The notes: generated from the letters alone by a model not told the origin. 49,361 nt of DNA from an uncultured Clostridium sp. (GCA_948467495.1 CAOKEO010000009.1:1-49361); one strand, 5' to 3'; counted from the stretch's first letter, positions 34,320 through 42,812 are shown. Made by a program: numbers and translations.

Positions 34320-35088
34320 ATGGAAAAAATTTTAGAAGTTAAAAACATAGAAAAATACTATGGAAGCAAAACGAACTTAAGCAAAGCAATCGACAACATT
34401 AGTTTTGAGGTAGACAAAGGAGAATTTGTTGGCATTATGGGAGCCTCTGGAAGTGGAAAAACCACACTTTTAAACTGTATCTCAACCATAGACAAAGTAA
34501 CAGCAGGACACATTATCATACATGGGAAAGACATCACGAGGCTAAAAGGAAATCAATTAAATAAATTTAGGAGAGAAGAACTAGGATTTATCTTTCAAGA
34601 CTTTAACCTATTAGATACCCTAACAGCTTATGAAAACATAGCTATTGCCTTAACCATACAAAAAATAAAGGCGAGAGAAATTGACAGAAAAGTCAAAGAA
34701 ATAGCAGAAAAATTAGGAATTCGAGAGATTCTAAGCAAATATCCTTATCAAGTATCAGGAGGGCAAAAACAAAGAATTGCATCTGCAAGAGCGATTATTA
34801 CCAATCCCAAATTAGTGTTAGCCGATGAACCAACTCGGTGCTTTAGATTCCAAATCAGCCAGACAATTACTAGAAAATTTTGAATACTTAAACCAGAAAA
34901 TGAAGGCAACCATTCTAATGGTTACCCATGATGCTTTTACCGCTTCTTATGCCAATCGTATTCTATTTATCAAAGACGGAAAAATCTTTAATGAATTAAT
35001 CAAAGGAAATGATACGAGAAAGCAATTCTTTGAAAAAATAATTGAGGTACAAACACTTCTTGGAGGTGATTTAAACGATGTTATTTAA
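34320..35088 (+). CDS. bceA: BceA-type ABC ATPase, read through a +1 shift at CGG
   Basis: ATPase of a BceAB peptide-resistance transporter. Walker A GASGSGKTT is near 40, the Q loop FIFQDFNLL near 96, the signature VSGGQKQR near 145 and Walker B LVLADEPT near 166-173. The zero frame breaks directly after ADEPT at CGG 34836. Skipping the C gives ADEPTGALDSKSAR, which is nearly invariant in this ATPase family, and the full 255 residues including the H loop MVTHDAF. Without the skip the D loop and H loop are lost and the enzyme could not work. The end overlaps the start of bceB by 11 bases. Start ATG behind AAAGGAG. Confidence 0.9.
34836..34839 (+). other. +1 shift site CGGT (site 9)
   Basis: ADEPT is followed by CGG-TGC. 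Skipping the C gives GGT-GCT-TTA-GAT, the universally conserved GALD. Confidence 0.92.
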
Positions 35089-37172
35089 GTTATCTTTTGA
35101 AAACATGAAAAAAAGTTTTAAAGATTATGCTATCTATTTCTTAACACTAGTATTAGGGGTAGCCATTTTTTACATGTTCAACTCCTTAGATAGTCAAGAA
35201 GCCATGCTCAATGTATCACAATCTTCCAGAGAAATGATTCAATTGATGGTTAGTATGCTTGGGATGGTATCTGTATTTGTAGCAGTTATCTTAGGATTAC
35301 TGATTGTATATGCCAACAATTTTTTAATTAATCGAAGAAAAAAAGAATTTGGTATTTATATGACCTTAGGAATGGGCAAAACACAAATATCTAAAATTAT
35401 ATTAATCGAAACCATATTAATTGGAATCATCTCATTAGGAATTGGAATTGTAATGGGAGTATTTGCCTCTCAATTGATGTCAGTTCTAGTTTCCAAACTA
35501 TTTGAGGCAGATATGAGTGAATTTACCTTTGTATTTTCTCGGAAATGCATGTGTCAAAACTGGTGTCTATTTTGCCATCATGTATGTAGCAGTAGCCATT
35601 TTTAATACCATTACCATTTCCAGATACAAGTTAATCAATTTATTAACCGCTTTAAAGAAAAATGAAAAAGTAAAAATCAAAAATCCATTTTTATGTGTTA
35701 TCATTTTTATTTTAGCAAGTACGATATTAGGGTATGCTTATTGGAAAGTAACAGGAGGGATTCAGACATTAGACACAGCAGACAAAATACTACCCGTTAT
35801 TATCATGGGAACGGTCTCTACTATTTTTATCTTTTGGTCTTTATCTGGCTTTATTTTAAATTTGATAAAATCCATGAAAAAGGTCTATTTGAAAGATACC
35901 AATATGTTTGTATTAAGACAAATTAACAATAAAATTAATACGATGGTAGTTAGTATGAGTGTGATTTGTTTGATGTTATTTATGACCATTTCTATCTTAT
36001 CTTCTAGTTTGTCATTAAGAAATACCATGCAAAAGGATTTAAAAGAAATGACCCCAGTTGACATCAACTTATACAAAACAGCTAATTTACCAGAACAAAG
36101 TGTTGATCGTTATGGAAAAGAAAATATTTATACCAAAGAAGCGAGGGAAGATTCCAAAATAACCATACAAGAAAGCTTGAAAAATAGTGGAATGGGTAAT
36201 GATATATTAAAAGATATGGTAGAAATTCCAATTTATACGAGCAATCAATTGACAATGGGGACTTTTTTTGGAGAATCTTTAGCACAAGTAAAAGCACAGT
36301 TTTCAATGCTGGCTTATGATACACCAGAAGAAATTGTAAAAATATCCGATTATAACAAAATAGCAAATTTGTATGGTATTCCATCTTATGAATTAGAAAA
36401 CGATGAATATATCGTACTTTGTGATTATGATGCAATGGCAAAAATAAGAAATCAGGCTTTAGAAAAGAAAAATACACTTACTATTGCAGGAAAACAATAT
36501 GATACGAAAGAACAAGCATGTCAAGAAGGATTTATTGTCATGTCAACCAGTCATATAAATACAGGAATCATATTAGTACCAGATGATTGTCCATTAACCG
36601 AAGAAAATAAAGAAAAATATTTTTTAGCGGCTAATTATAAGGCATCAACAGAGGAAGAAAGAGAAAAAATAGAAGAACTGTTTACCAATCGAAATGCTTC
36701 TAGTTATGTGCAAAAATTATATGAGCAAGGGATTACAATTGATGGCGTGAGTAAGATATCTATTATGGAATCTAGTGTTGGATTAGCTACTATTGTTACT
36801 TTTATTTCCATTTACTTAGGTATTATTTTCTTGATTGCAAGTTCTGCTATTTTAGCTTTAAAACAATTAACAGAAAGCTCGGATAATAGACAAAGATATT
36901 TTATTTTGAGAAAAATTGGGTGTGATGAAAACATGATAAACAGAGCATTGTTCCGCCAAATTGGTATATTTTTTGCTATGCCATTGCTGTTAGCCATAAT
37001 TCATTCTGTTTTTGGGATTCAGTTTGTGTTGTCTATGATGGCTGGTCTAGCAAGCACAGAGGATTTACTACCTTCTGTTGTGGTAACAGTTATTGTAATT
37101 GGTGCAATTTATGGGGCTTATTTCTTAGCGACTTACTTTGGAAGTAAAAACATTATCAAAGACGAGAGTTAG
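35078..37172 (+). CDS. bceB: BceB-type FtsX-family permease, read through a +1 shift at CGG
   Basis: Membrane subunit of the BceAB transporter, with the usual ten-helix FtsX layout: helix 1 at about 17-35, helices 2-4 within the first 150 residues, a large extracellular domain (about 330-550) that recognises the antimicrobial or lipid-II complex, and three last helices. The zero frame breaks at CGG 35540. Skipping the C gives FVFSGNACVKTGVYFAIMYV, a continuous membrane helix, and about 697 residues in all. Starting at the second-frame ATG 35517 instead would remove the first four helices. ATG 35078 lies inside the end of bceA, indicating coupled translation. Confidence 0.88.
35540..35543 (+). 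other. +1 shift site CGGA (site 10)
   Basis: TCT-CGG in the zero frame of bceB. Skipping the C gives FSGNACVK and an intact helix. Confidence 0.85.
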
Positions 37173-37181
37173 AAGATAGTG

Positions 37182-37345
37182 GTAACGATTCAGAGGTCTT
37201 GTCTTTTGCCATAAAAGTTTCTATATTTTTTATGATGTAACAATTCGGGGGGGACCAGCAAGATTACAGTCTGTTCGCAGCTGGGAGTTACCAATAAAAA
37301 ATATAGAAACTTTCTAATTGGAATATATCACCTGTGAATAGTCAC
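37182..37345 (+). repeat. Family A hairpin element, copy A3 (inner hairpin deleted)
   Basis: Same flanks and 20-bp outer stem as A1, but the inner stem-loop is missing: ACAGTCTGTT runs straight into CGCAGCTGGGAGTTACC. The loss covers exactly the second arm and its loop. It lies ten bases after the bceB stop. Confidence 0.85.
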
Positions 37346-37445
37346 CCCATAATTACAAATCTATCCCGAAAAACCTTTCTTTTTTTACTTTTTTATGGTA
37401 AGATTTATTTATATTCAAGAAGATAGGACAAATTAAGGAGGATTT

Positions 37446-38300
37446 ATGATTCGTTTAGTAGCCAGTGACATGGATGGAACCATAATAGGAGAAAATAATC
37501 AAATAACATCTCGAAACTTAAAAGCCATCCATGATATGACACAATCACATATAGATTTTACGATTTGTACAGGAAAGCCATATTCTATGGTAAAAAATTT
37601 TTGTAAAGAGTTACAGGCTAGTTATGGTATTTTTGGAAATGGAAATCAAATTATAGATTTAAAAACAGGAAAAGAAATTTTTCGAAAAACTTTGACACAA
37701 GAAGAAATAAATACTTGTATCTCTTTAGCAAAAGAGAAAAATTTACATGTGCATTTATATACAGAAAACGAAGTAATCACACCAGAATTATTATATATGG
37801 ACTTGAGAAACTTTGTTTTAAAGGATTCGCTATTTCAAAGTGATTTAAAATTTAGAATTGTTCCTAATATACAACAATATGTAAAAAATCTACATCCAAC
37901 TGTTTTTAAGCTAGTAATTTCAAGTACTTCTAGTTTATGTGATTGGCAAGATGAACTAAAACATAAGATGAATGTAACGATATATAGAATTAATAAATCG
38001 AATCAATACAAAGATAGGGTTATTAATAAAGAATATGAGTATTTGGATATTACACCAAGTAAAACGAATAAAAGTGAAGCTTTAGAAAAACTTTCAAAAT
38101 ATTTGAAACTTTCTTCATCAGAAGTAATGGCAATTGGCGATAATTTGAATGATATTGATATGATTCAAAATTCAGGCGTGGGAGTGGCAGTGGCAAATGC
38201 TTATGATGCAGTGAAACAAGTGGCTAATTATACGACTACCCATAGTGTGGATGATAGCGGTTTTGCAGAAGCAGTTTATAAGTATGTTTCGTTTGAATAA
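37446..38300 (+). CDS. Cof-type HAD-superfamily phosphatase
   Basis: 284 residues. HAD motif I ASDMDGT (nucleophile Asp about 8 and Asp about 10), motif II TICTGK near 39-44, a C2-type cap in the middle, motif III Lys near 203 (PSKTNKSEAL) and motif IV GDNLNDIDMI near 232. The family removes phosphate from sugar phosphates, flavin or pyridoxal precursors; the substrate is not predictable. Monocistronic: family A3 lies upstream and a bidirectional terminator follows. Start ATG behind AAGGAGG. Confidence 0.92.
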   Translation: MIRLVASDMDGTIIGENNQITSRNLKAIHDMTQSHIDFTICTGKPYSMVKNFCKELQASYGIFGNGNQIIDLKTGKEIFRKTLTQEEINTCISLAKEKNLHVHLYTENEVITPELLYMDLRNFVLKDSLFQSDLKFRIVPNIQQYVKNLHPTVFKLVISSTSSLCDWQDELKHKMNVTIYRINKSNQYKDRVINKEYEYLDITPSKTNKSEALEKLSKYLKLSSSEVMAIGDNLNDIDMIQNSGVGVAVANAYDAVKQVANYTTTHSVDDSGFAEAVYKYVSFE

Positions 38301-38364
38301 TGGTTAATAACGGTCTATATCTTATGAGTTGGCATGATAGACGCATGTCAGAATTTCTTAGAAG

Positions 38365-38432
38365 AACATCTGCCTTGGTAGATGTTATAATCTGGACTTA
38401 GTCTCCCCCTTTATAGGGGGGGAGATTATTGT
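38365..38432. terminator. Hairpins between convergent genes (bidirectional terminator)
   Basis: AACATCT/AGATGTT at 38365-38387, then TCTCCCCC/GGGGGAGA around TTTATA at 38402-38426, followed by TTATTGTTTT. It serves the HAD gene on the plus strand and dacA on the minus strand. Confidence 0.75.
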
Positions 38433-38433
38433 T

Positions 38434-39852
38434 TTAGCTCCTTAACAAATCAATCCAAGAATAAATAACCTTTTTAGACATGGTAAACAAATTCATTTTT
38501 TCCACATTATTTTTAGCTACAATATCTACAGTAGATAAAGTTTGCCCATCTAAAGAAAAGGAAACTTGACCTAATTTTTGTCCAGCAGTGATAGGAGCAG
38601 AAATGGTATCATCTAAGATTAGATTTTGTTCTATATTTTTATCTTTTCCTTTTTCAATCAAAGTACCAGCATTATCTAATAAGATAGCATCAACATGAGA
38701 ACGAACTCCTTTATTAACATTTAGCGTTTTTACCACTTCATCTTTTTTACCAAATTGTTTAAAAGAAAAGGTATTAAAACCATAATCCAATAATTTTTGT
38801 GCTTCTGCAAAACGAACTTTAGTAGAAGGAGCCTTCATAATAACGGCAATTAAAGATAAGTCATCACGTGTGGCACTTGCTGATAAATTGTATAAAGCTA
38901 AGCCAGTAGAACCAGTTTTTAAACCAGTTGCTCCTTTGTAACTACGAATTAATTTGTTGGTATTGGTAAGTTCTGATTTTCCATCACGTAAAGAATCTGT
39001 CCAAATAGTCGTATATTTTGTTATTTGAGGATGATTATTTAATAATTCCTTTGACATCAAAGCAATGTCAAAACTAGAGGTTACATGACCATCTTCATCT
39101 AATCCATGACAGTTTTTGAAAGTCGTATCTTTCATGCCTAATTCTTTTGCTTTATCATTCATCATTTGAACAAATCCTTCTTCTGACCCTCCAAGGTACT
39201 CTGCCATCGCGACTACACAATCGTTAGCAGAAGAGACACAAATAGCTTTTAGCATTTCATCAACGGTTAGGGTTTCTCTTGGGTCTAACCAAATTTGAGA
39301 ACCTCCCATAGAGGCAGCATTTTCACTACAAGGAACCGAATCGGTTAAAGCAATTTTTCCTTCCTCAATGGCTTCCATAATTAGCAGAATGCTCATCACT
39401 TTGGTAACAGAAGCAGGTCGTAATGATTTATGACAATTATGTTCATATAATACTTGACCAGTGGATTGCTCGATTAAAATAGCAGATGCAGATTCGAGAT
39501 TTAAAGTGTCAGAGTTAGTTTCTTCTTTTTCATTTTCTGCATTGGTAACAATTGTGTTATTTGTTAGATTCGTATTGGTAGTTGTATTTGAGCTATTTGT
39601 GGTATTACTAGTATTGGTAGATGTGTTTGTGTTATTAGTAGCATTGTCATTTTTGACAGTATTATTTGCGTTTGTGTTATTGCTAGTATTATTCATGTTA
39701 GTATTTGTGTTTTTATCAGTGTTTTGAGCATTTACAGGTGTTGATTCACTAGACCATACATAGGTAGTTTCTTCTGCAAAGCATGGTAAAGTAAAAGAAA
39801 ATACAATTGCAATAATAAGTAAAAAAGAAATTAATAATTTTATTTTATACAT
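38434..39852 (-). CDS. dacA: D-alanyl-D-alanine carboxypeptidase (PBP5-like, S11)
   Basis: Trims the terminal D-Ala from peptidoglycan pentapeptides. 472 residues: signal peptide (1-27), a low-complexity Asn/Thr/Ser linker of about 75 residues (NTNTSTNTSNTTNSS...), then the peptidase domain with the SxxK motif SVTK near 150, SxN as SAND near 212 and KTG in LKTGSTG near 316. The C-terminal PBP5 beta domain and an amphipathic membrane-anchoring helix (MNLFTMSKKVIYSWIDLL) finish the protein. The linker is unusual in length and composition and may be a surface spacer. Start ATG behind GGAGGGAT on the minus strand. Upstream lies family A copy A4. Confidence 0.94.
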   Translation of the reverse strand: MYKIKLLISFLLIIAIVFSFTLPCFAEETTYVWSSESTPVNAQNTDKNTNTNMNNTSNNTNANNTVKNDNATNNTNTSTNTSNTTNSSNTTTNTNLTNNTIVTNAENEKEETNSDTLNLESASAILIEQSTGQVLYEHNCHKSLRPASVTKVMSILLIMEAIEEGKIALTDSVPCSENAASMGGSQIWLDPRETLTVDEMLKAICVSSANDCVVAMAEYLGGSEEGFVQMMNDKAKELGMKDTTFKNCHGLDEDGHVTSSFDIALMSKELLNNHPQITKYTTIWTDSLRDGKSELTNTNKLIRSYKGATGLKTGSTGLALYNLSASATRDDLSLIAVIMKAPSTKVRFAEAQKLLDYGFNTFSFKQFGKKDEVVKTLNVNKGVRSHVDAILLDNAGTLIEKGKDKNIEQNLILDDTISAPITAGQKLGQVSFSLDGQTLSTVDIVAKNNVEKMNLFTMSKKVIYSWIDLLRS

Positions 39853-39878
39853 AAAAATCCCTCCAATTATTATAAATG

Positions 39879-40059
39879 GTAACTATTCTGGCGTTTTGTT
39901 TTTTGCCATAAAAGTTTCTATATTTTTTATGATGTAACAATTCGGGAGGACCAGCAAGATTACAGTCTGTTATAAGATTACAGACTGTTCGCAGCTGGGA
40001 GTTACCAATAAAAAATATAGAAACTTTCTAATTGGAATATATCACTTCTGAATAGTTAC
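39879..40059 (+). repeat. Family A hairpin element, copy A4
   Basis: 181 bp with clear ends: GTAACTATTCTGG on the left and CTGAATAGTTAC on the right, terminal inverted repeats. Outer stem at 39911-39930 and 40008-40027 identical to A1. The bulge reads TTCGGGAGGACC instead of TTCGGGGGGACC. It lies between divergent genes. Confidence 0.87.
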
Positions 40060-40088
40060 TATAAACTATATTCAGTAAATAAAAGAAG

Positions 40089-40117
40089 ATGACAAATCTT
40101 CCATTTTATGGTATAAT
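40089..40117 (+). promoter_or_regulatory. Promoter of the two-repeat protein gene
   Basis: ATGACA (40089-40094), 17 bases, perfect TATAAT (40112-40117) with an extended TGG. Confidence 0.65.
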
Positions 40118-40151
40118 AAAAAAAGACTAATATATAAGGAGGGACGTGTCA

Positions 40152-40619
40152 ATGCTAATTAAAAAAAAGGCAAGTCAGGTACTAGAGTTTTTACGGAGCC
40201 AAACGCAGCAAATAGGAAATGCTAGGCTCCTTGGAATGAAGGTTTTACTGTCAGACAAATTAGAGGTTGCGGATAAAGTATGTACCCATATTTCTCAAAA
40301 GGAAATGTCATATGATGCACATATGAAATCTGATTGCGAATCTATTTTGTCACTATGGTATAAGTATTTAGTGCCATATGTTGATAGTAAGATTGACAGC
40401 ACCGAAAATTTGGCAGAAGAAGTGGTTGCGCTTTTTCGGAGCCAGAAAAAGAACAAGGGTAGCATACAGCTTTTAAGTATTAAAGTGATGTTACCAGAAG
40501 GAGCCGATACAGATAGGATTTCAAACTATATTGTGGAAAACTATCTGGAATATAAGGCACATTTCAAAAACCTGGATCAGGGAAAGTATCCTGTTGTTGC
40601 AATTGGATACAAAGAATAA
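40152..40619 (+). CDS. Protein with two tandem copies of an FRSQ domain, unknown function
   Basis: 155 residues, soluble. Two halves align with each other: VLEFLRSQTQQIGNARLLGM and VVALFRSQKKNKGSIQLLSI, each followed by KVxL, an I..Y.AH.K segment and a final YK. The protein is therefore an internal duplication of about 75 residues. I do not know the family. Both copies use CGG-AGC-CAx for Arg-Ser-Gln (40194 and 40437), so CGG must be decoded in frame here. Codon use (CTG, CGG, CTC, CAG) is richer in GC than the neighbours, which suggests recent transfer. Start ATG 40152 is eight bases after AAGGAGGG; a GTG at 40146 is too close. Confidence 0.65.
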   Translation: MLIKKKASQVLEFLRSQTQQIGNARLLGMKVLLSDKLEVADKVCTHISQKEMSYDAHMKSDCESILSLWYKYLVPYVDSKIDSTENLAEEVVALFRSQKKNKGSIQLLSIKVMLPEGADTDRISNYIVENYLEYKAHFKNLDQGKYPVVAIGYKE

Positions 40620-40639
40620 CGACAGTAGACAAACCTCGG

Positions 40640-40676
40640 AACGCAGATTAGCATTAGGATCTGCGTTTCTTATTTT
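40640..40676 (+). terminator. Terminator of the two-repeat gene
   Basis: AACGCAGAT pairs with ATCTGCGTT around a 10-base loop, then TTCTTATTTT. Confidence 0.8.
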
Positions 40677-40682
40677 ATCTTA

Positions 40683-40702
40683 GGAAAGTCAGGCTGACTT
40701 TC
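40683..40702 (-). terminator. Hairpin downstream of the VanW gene
   Basis: GGAAAGTCA/TGACTTTC, 21 bases beyond the minus-strand stop. A T-rich run follows on the minus strand only weakly. Confidence 0.5.
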
Positions 40703-40723
40703 TAATATATAAAACCAATAGGT

Positions 40724-41437
40724 TTATTTTATGGCAAGTAAAGTAGTAGTAACAGCTGCACCGTCTGTAGAAGCCAAAATTTTCACATCATTTCCAGAAT
40801 CATTTCTAAATTTTAAATCATAACTACCATAAGCAACTGCGGCATCTTTTCCTTTGGCAATATATGGCACATAATTGCTATGTGCGTGTCTTTCGGTAAC
40901 AACTAAACTAGGAACAGATAAAACAGCATTATATAAGGTAGTACTAATCTGGCAATTTCCACCACCTAATCCTTTTTTCTTATTTCCATTTTTATCGAAA
41001 ATATCAGCTTTTTGATATCCTTTACTGGTAGAAGAAGCTCCTACGGTGTTGCAAAAGGAAAAAGTAGTGCCGTTTTTTACAATAGTTTCATTTAAAGTGT
41101 TACAAGTAATGGAGATATTATTCTGACGGGCAGAATCTTTGGTATATATTTTAGTGGAAAAAGTAGCAATCTGTTCTTCTGTAGTAGGAGATGAGTTATT
41201 TTGTGCATCTGCTATTCCTTGTTTTCTTTCATTTTCATCAGAATTTGAATTTAAAAAATCTTCTTGGTTTTTATTGTTGTTCTTTTCTTCCTTTAAAGTA
41301 TCATTAGCTGAGGTTCTTCCAGCTTCATAGTTACTTTCATTGGAATTTGGAGAAGTATTTTTAAAATAAAGGTAGAACCCTGTACCAATTAATAAAATAA
41401 TGATAATAGCTATTATTATCCAACTTTTTTTGTTCAT
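40724..41437 (-). CDS. VanW-family exported protein
   Basis: About 237 residues: a short cytoplasmic start, a membrane anchor (WIIIAIIIILLIGTGFYLYF), a hydrophilic Asn/Glu/Lys-rich linker of about 75 residues, then a VanW domain: FSFCNTVGASSTSKGYQKAD, GGGNCQISTTLYNAVL and RHAHSNYVPY, ending with the YDLKFRNDS motif. VanW proteins occur in glycopeptide-resistance clusters and widely elsewhere; the activity is uncertain but linked to the cell wall. Start MNKK at 41437 is preferred because GGTGATTGAA precedes it; an upstream ATG at 41470 has no ribosome binding site. Confidence 0.88.
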   Translation of the reverse strand: MNKKSWIIIAIIIILLIGTGFYLYFKNTSPNSNESNYEAGRTSANDTLKEEKNNNKNQEDFLNSNSDENERKQGIADAQNNSSPTTEEQIATFSTKIYTKDSARQNNISITCNTLNETIVKNGTTFSFCNTVGASSTSKGYQKADIFDKNGNKKKGLGGGNCQISTTLYNAVLSVPSLVVTERHAHSNYVPYIAKGKDAAVAYGSYDLKFRNDSGNDVKILASTDGAAVTTTLLAIK

Positions 41438-41479
41438 TTCAATCACCAAACATAGTGTAACCAAAAACATGACAAATTA

Positions 41480-41508
41480 TTGACATTTTTGAAAAATAAA
41501 AGTATAAT
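41480..41508 (+). promoter_or_regulatory. Consensus sigma-A promoter
   Basis: TTGACA (41480-41485), 17 bases, TATAAT (41503-41508), both perfect. It drives the small membrane gene at 41547. Confidence 0.8.
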
Positions 41509-41546
41509 AAATGTGTAGTGTTCTTATAAAAAAGGAGAAAAGAGAG

Positions 41547-41708
41547 ATGCTAAGAAGAAACTGGAAAAGAATTGGGATGATAATTTTGATTGTAGCTTGC
41601 ATTTTTAATGTGATGGGGAAATTAATTCATAAATTATCATTGAATAAAGAAATGCTATATTCAGCAGAATATATGCAAGGAGAACAAACTGTAACGATTC
41701 AGAAGTGA
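41547..41708 (+). CDS. Small membrane protein of unknown function
   Basis: 53 residues: a basic start (MLRRNWKRIG), one hydrophobic helix (MIILIVACIFNVMGKLI) and a polar tail (YMQGEQTVTIQK). It probably spans the membrane once with the tail outside. A perfect promoter and AAAGGAGAAAAG make it likely to be expressed. The in-frame ATG at 41511 lies within three bases of the -10 and is not used. No family recognised. Confidence 0.55.
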   Translation: MLRRNWKRIGMIILIVACIFNVMGKLIHKLSLNKEMLYSAEYMQGEQTVTIQK

Positions 41709-41800
41709 TACATTTTAATAAAAAAATAGATAAACTTTTACTAGTAAAAATCTATGGGGCTGAATTGTCACAACAAATTGAACAAAATCATAAATAATAC

Positions 41801-41829
41801 TTGAAAAAGAAAAAAAAATATGTTATGAT
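41801..41829 (+). promoter_or_regulatory. rpmE promoter
   Basis: TTGAAA (41801-41806), 17 bases, TATGAT (41824-41829). Confidence 0.65.
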
Positions 41830-41875
41830 AAAAAACAGTCAAATTATTTAATCAGGAAAAAGAGGTGAACTGGAA

Positions 41876-42076
41876 ATGAAAGAAGCAATACATCCCAATT
41901 ATAACCAAACAACCATCACATGTGCATGTGGTAATGTGTTAGAAGTTGGTTCTACCAAAAAAGATTTAAAAGTAGATGTATGTTCTAAATGCCATCCATA
42001 TTGGACAGGAAATTTAAGACAAGAAACAGTTGGTGGTAGAGCAGATAAATTTAAGAAAAAATATGGTCTTGCATAA
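41876..42076 (+). CDS. rpmE: Ribosomal protein bL31, zinc-binding type
   Basis: 66 residues, normal length. [20 protein letters not shown] opens the protein and [11 protein letters not shown] gives the second half of the zinc site: Cys about 16, 18, 37 and 40. Presence of the cysteines marks the C+ form. The tail [13 protein letters not shown] is typical. Monocistronic between its promoter and a strong terminator. Confidence 0.96.
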   Translation: MKEAIHPNYNQTTITCACGNVLEVGSTKKDLKVDVCSKCHPYWTGNLRQETVGGRADKFKKKYGLA

Positions 42077-42090
42077 TGTGGTAAGAAATA

Positions 42091-42147
42091 TAAAATACCA
42101 ATATTAGATTATGATGTTTTTTCTAATGTTGGTATTTTAGTTTTTTA
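42091..42147. terminator. Terminator after rpmE, shared with the convergent gene
   Basis: TAAAATACCAATATTAGA (42091-42108) pairs with TCTAATGTTGGTATTTTA (42122-42139), followed by TTTTTT. One G-U pair. Confidence 0.85.
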
Positions 42148-42152
42148 TTTCT

Positions 42153-42812
42153 TTATAATTTTTGAATATCGGTATCTTTAATATTATCATAAACATCTAA
42201 CTTAACTTTTTTATTTGTTAATGGAAATAAAATATATCCCTTTGGTGTCAAAAATATAGGGTAATTAAAACTCTTAATAAATAATTCTACATTTCCATTA
42301 TCATTTGAATCATAGCCATAACCTATTTCTATAAAACTATCATTTTCATTTTTTATCAAAAGTAAGACATAAGGTCTAAACTCATCATTAGAATCAGTGA
42401 TTTCATAAGTTGCTAAATATAAATTTTTAAATACGATATTTTCCAAAGACAAATTTTTTATATGTTTAATATCTAGAAGATTCATTTTTCGACTATCTTC
42501 ATACATATAGTTATAATCCTTTAACTCTTTAACAGGAGTAAGCTGAAAGCTATTTACAAAATATAAATTAATGGTATTTCCTAAATCGTAATCAATATAA
42601 CTTTTCATATCTAGTTTGCCCCATAAAGAGACTAAATCTTCCTTATATTTTTTCCTTTTGTTTTTGTCTAAAAGTTCTGTCATATATAGATTTTCAAAAT
42701 AATCATAGTCAACTGATTTTGCAAAACGTCCTTTCTTATATATTTTGGTATAATCGTATTGGTATTTTCTTTTGCTAGTATGTGTTTTTAATAAAGAACT
42801 AAATTTTCCCAT
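42153..42812 (-). CDS. Protein of unknown function
   Basis: 219 residues, soluble, rich in Tyr, Asp, Asn and Lys. The first part is basic (TSKRKYQYDYTKIYKKGRFAK); the second has beta-like strands (YVLLLIKNENDSFIEIGYGY) and a C-terminal IKDTDIQKL. No signal peptide, membrane helix or known motif. Start 42812 follows AAAGGAGAAAAA; an in-frame ATG at 42830 is less well placed. It is alone on the minus strand, divergent from miaB. Confidence 0.6.
   Translation of the reverse strand: MGKFSSLLKTHTSKRKYQYDYTKIYKKGRFAKSVDYDYFENLYMTELLDKNKRKKYKEDLVSLWGKLDMKSYIDYDLGNTINLYFVNSFQLTPVKELKDYNYMYEDSRKMNLLDIKHIKNLSLENIVFKNLYLATYEITDSNDEFRPYVLLLIKNENDSFIEIGYGYDSNDNGNVELFIKSFNYPIFLTPKGYILFPLTNKKVKLDVYDNIKDTDIQKL

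Noticed and set aside
8186..35543. Ordinary random assembly errors as the cause of the frame breaks
   Set aside because: Random errors in an AT-rich genome fall mainly in A/T runs and include deletions. Here all ten are one inserted C before GG. A systematic error tied to a modified base is still possible and is listed as the main test.
39530..39740. Low-complexity repeat as a separate element
   Set aside because: It encodes the Asn/Thr linker of DacA on the minus strand.
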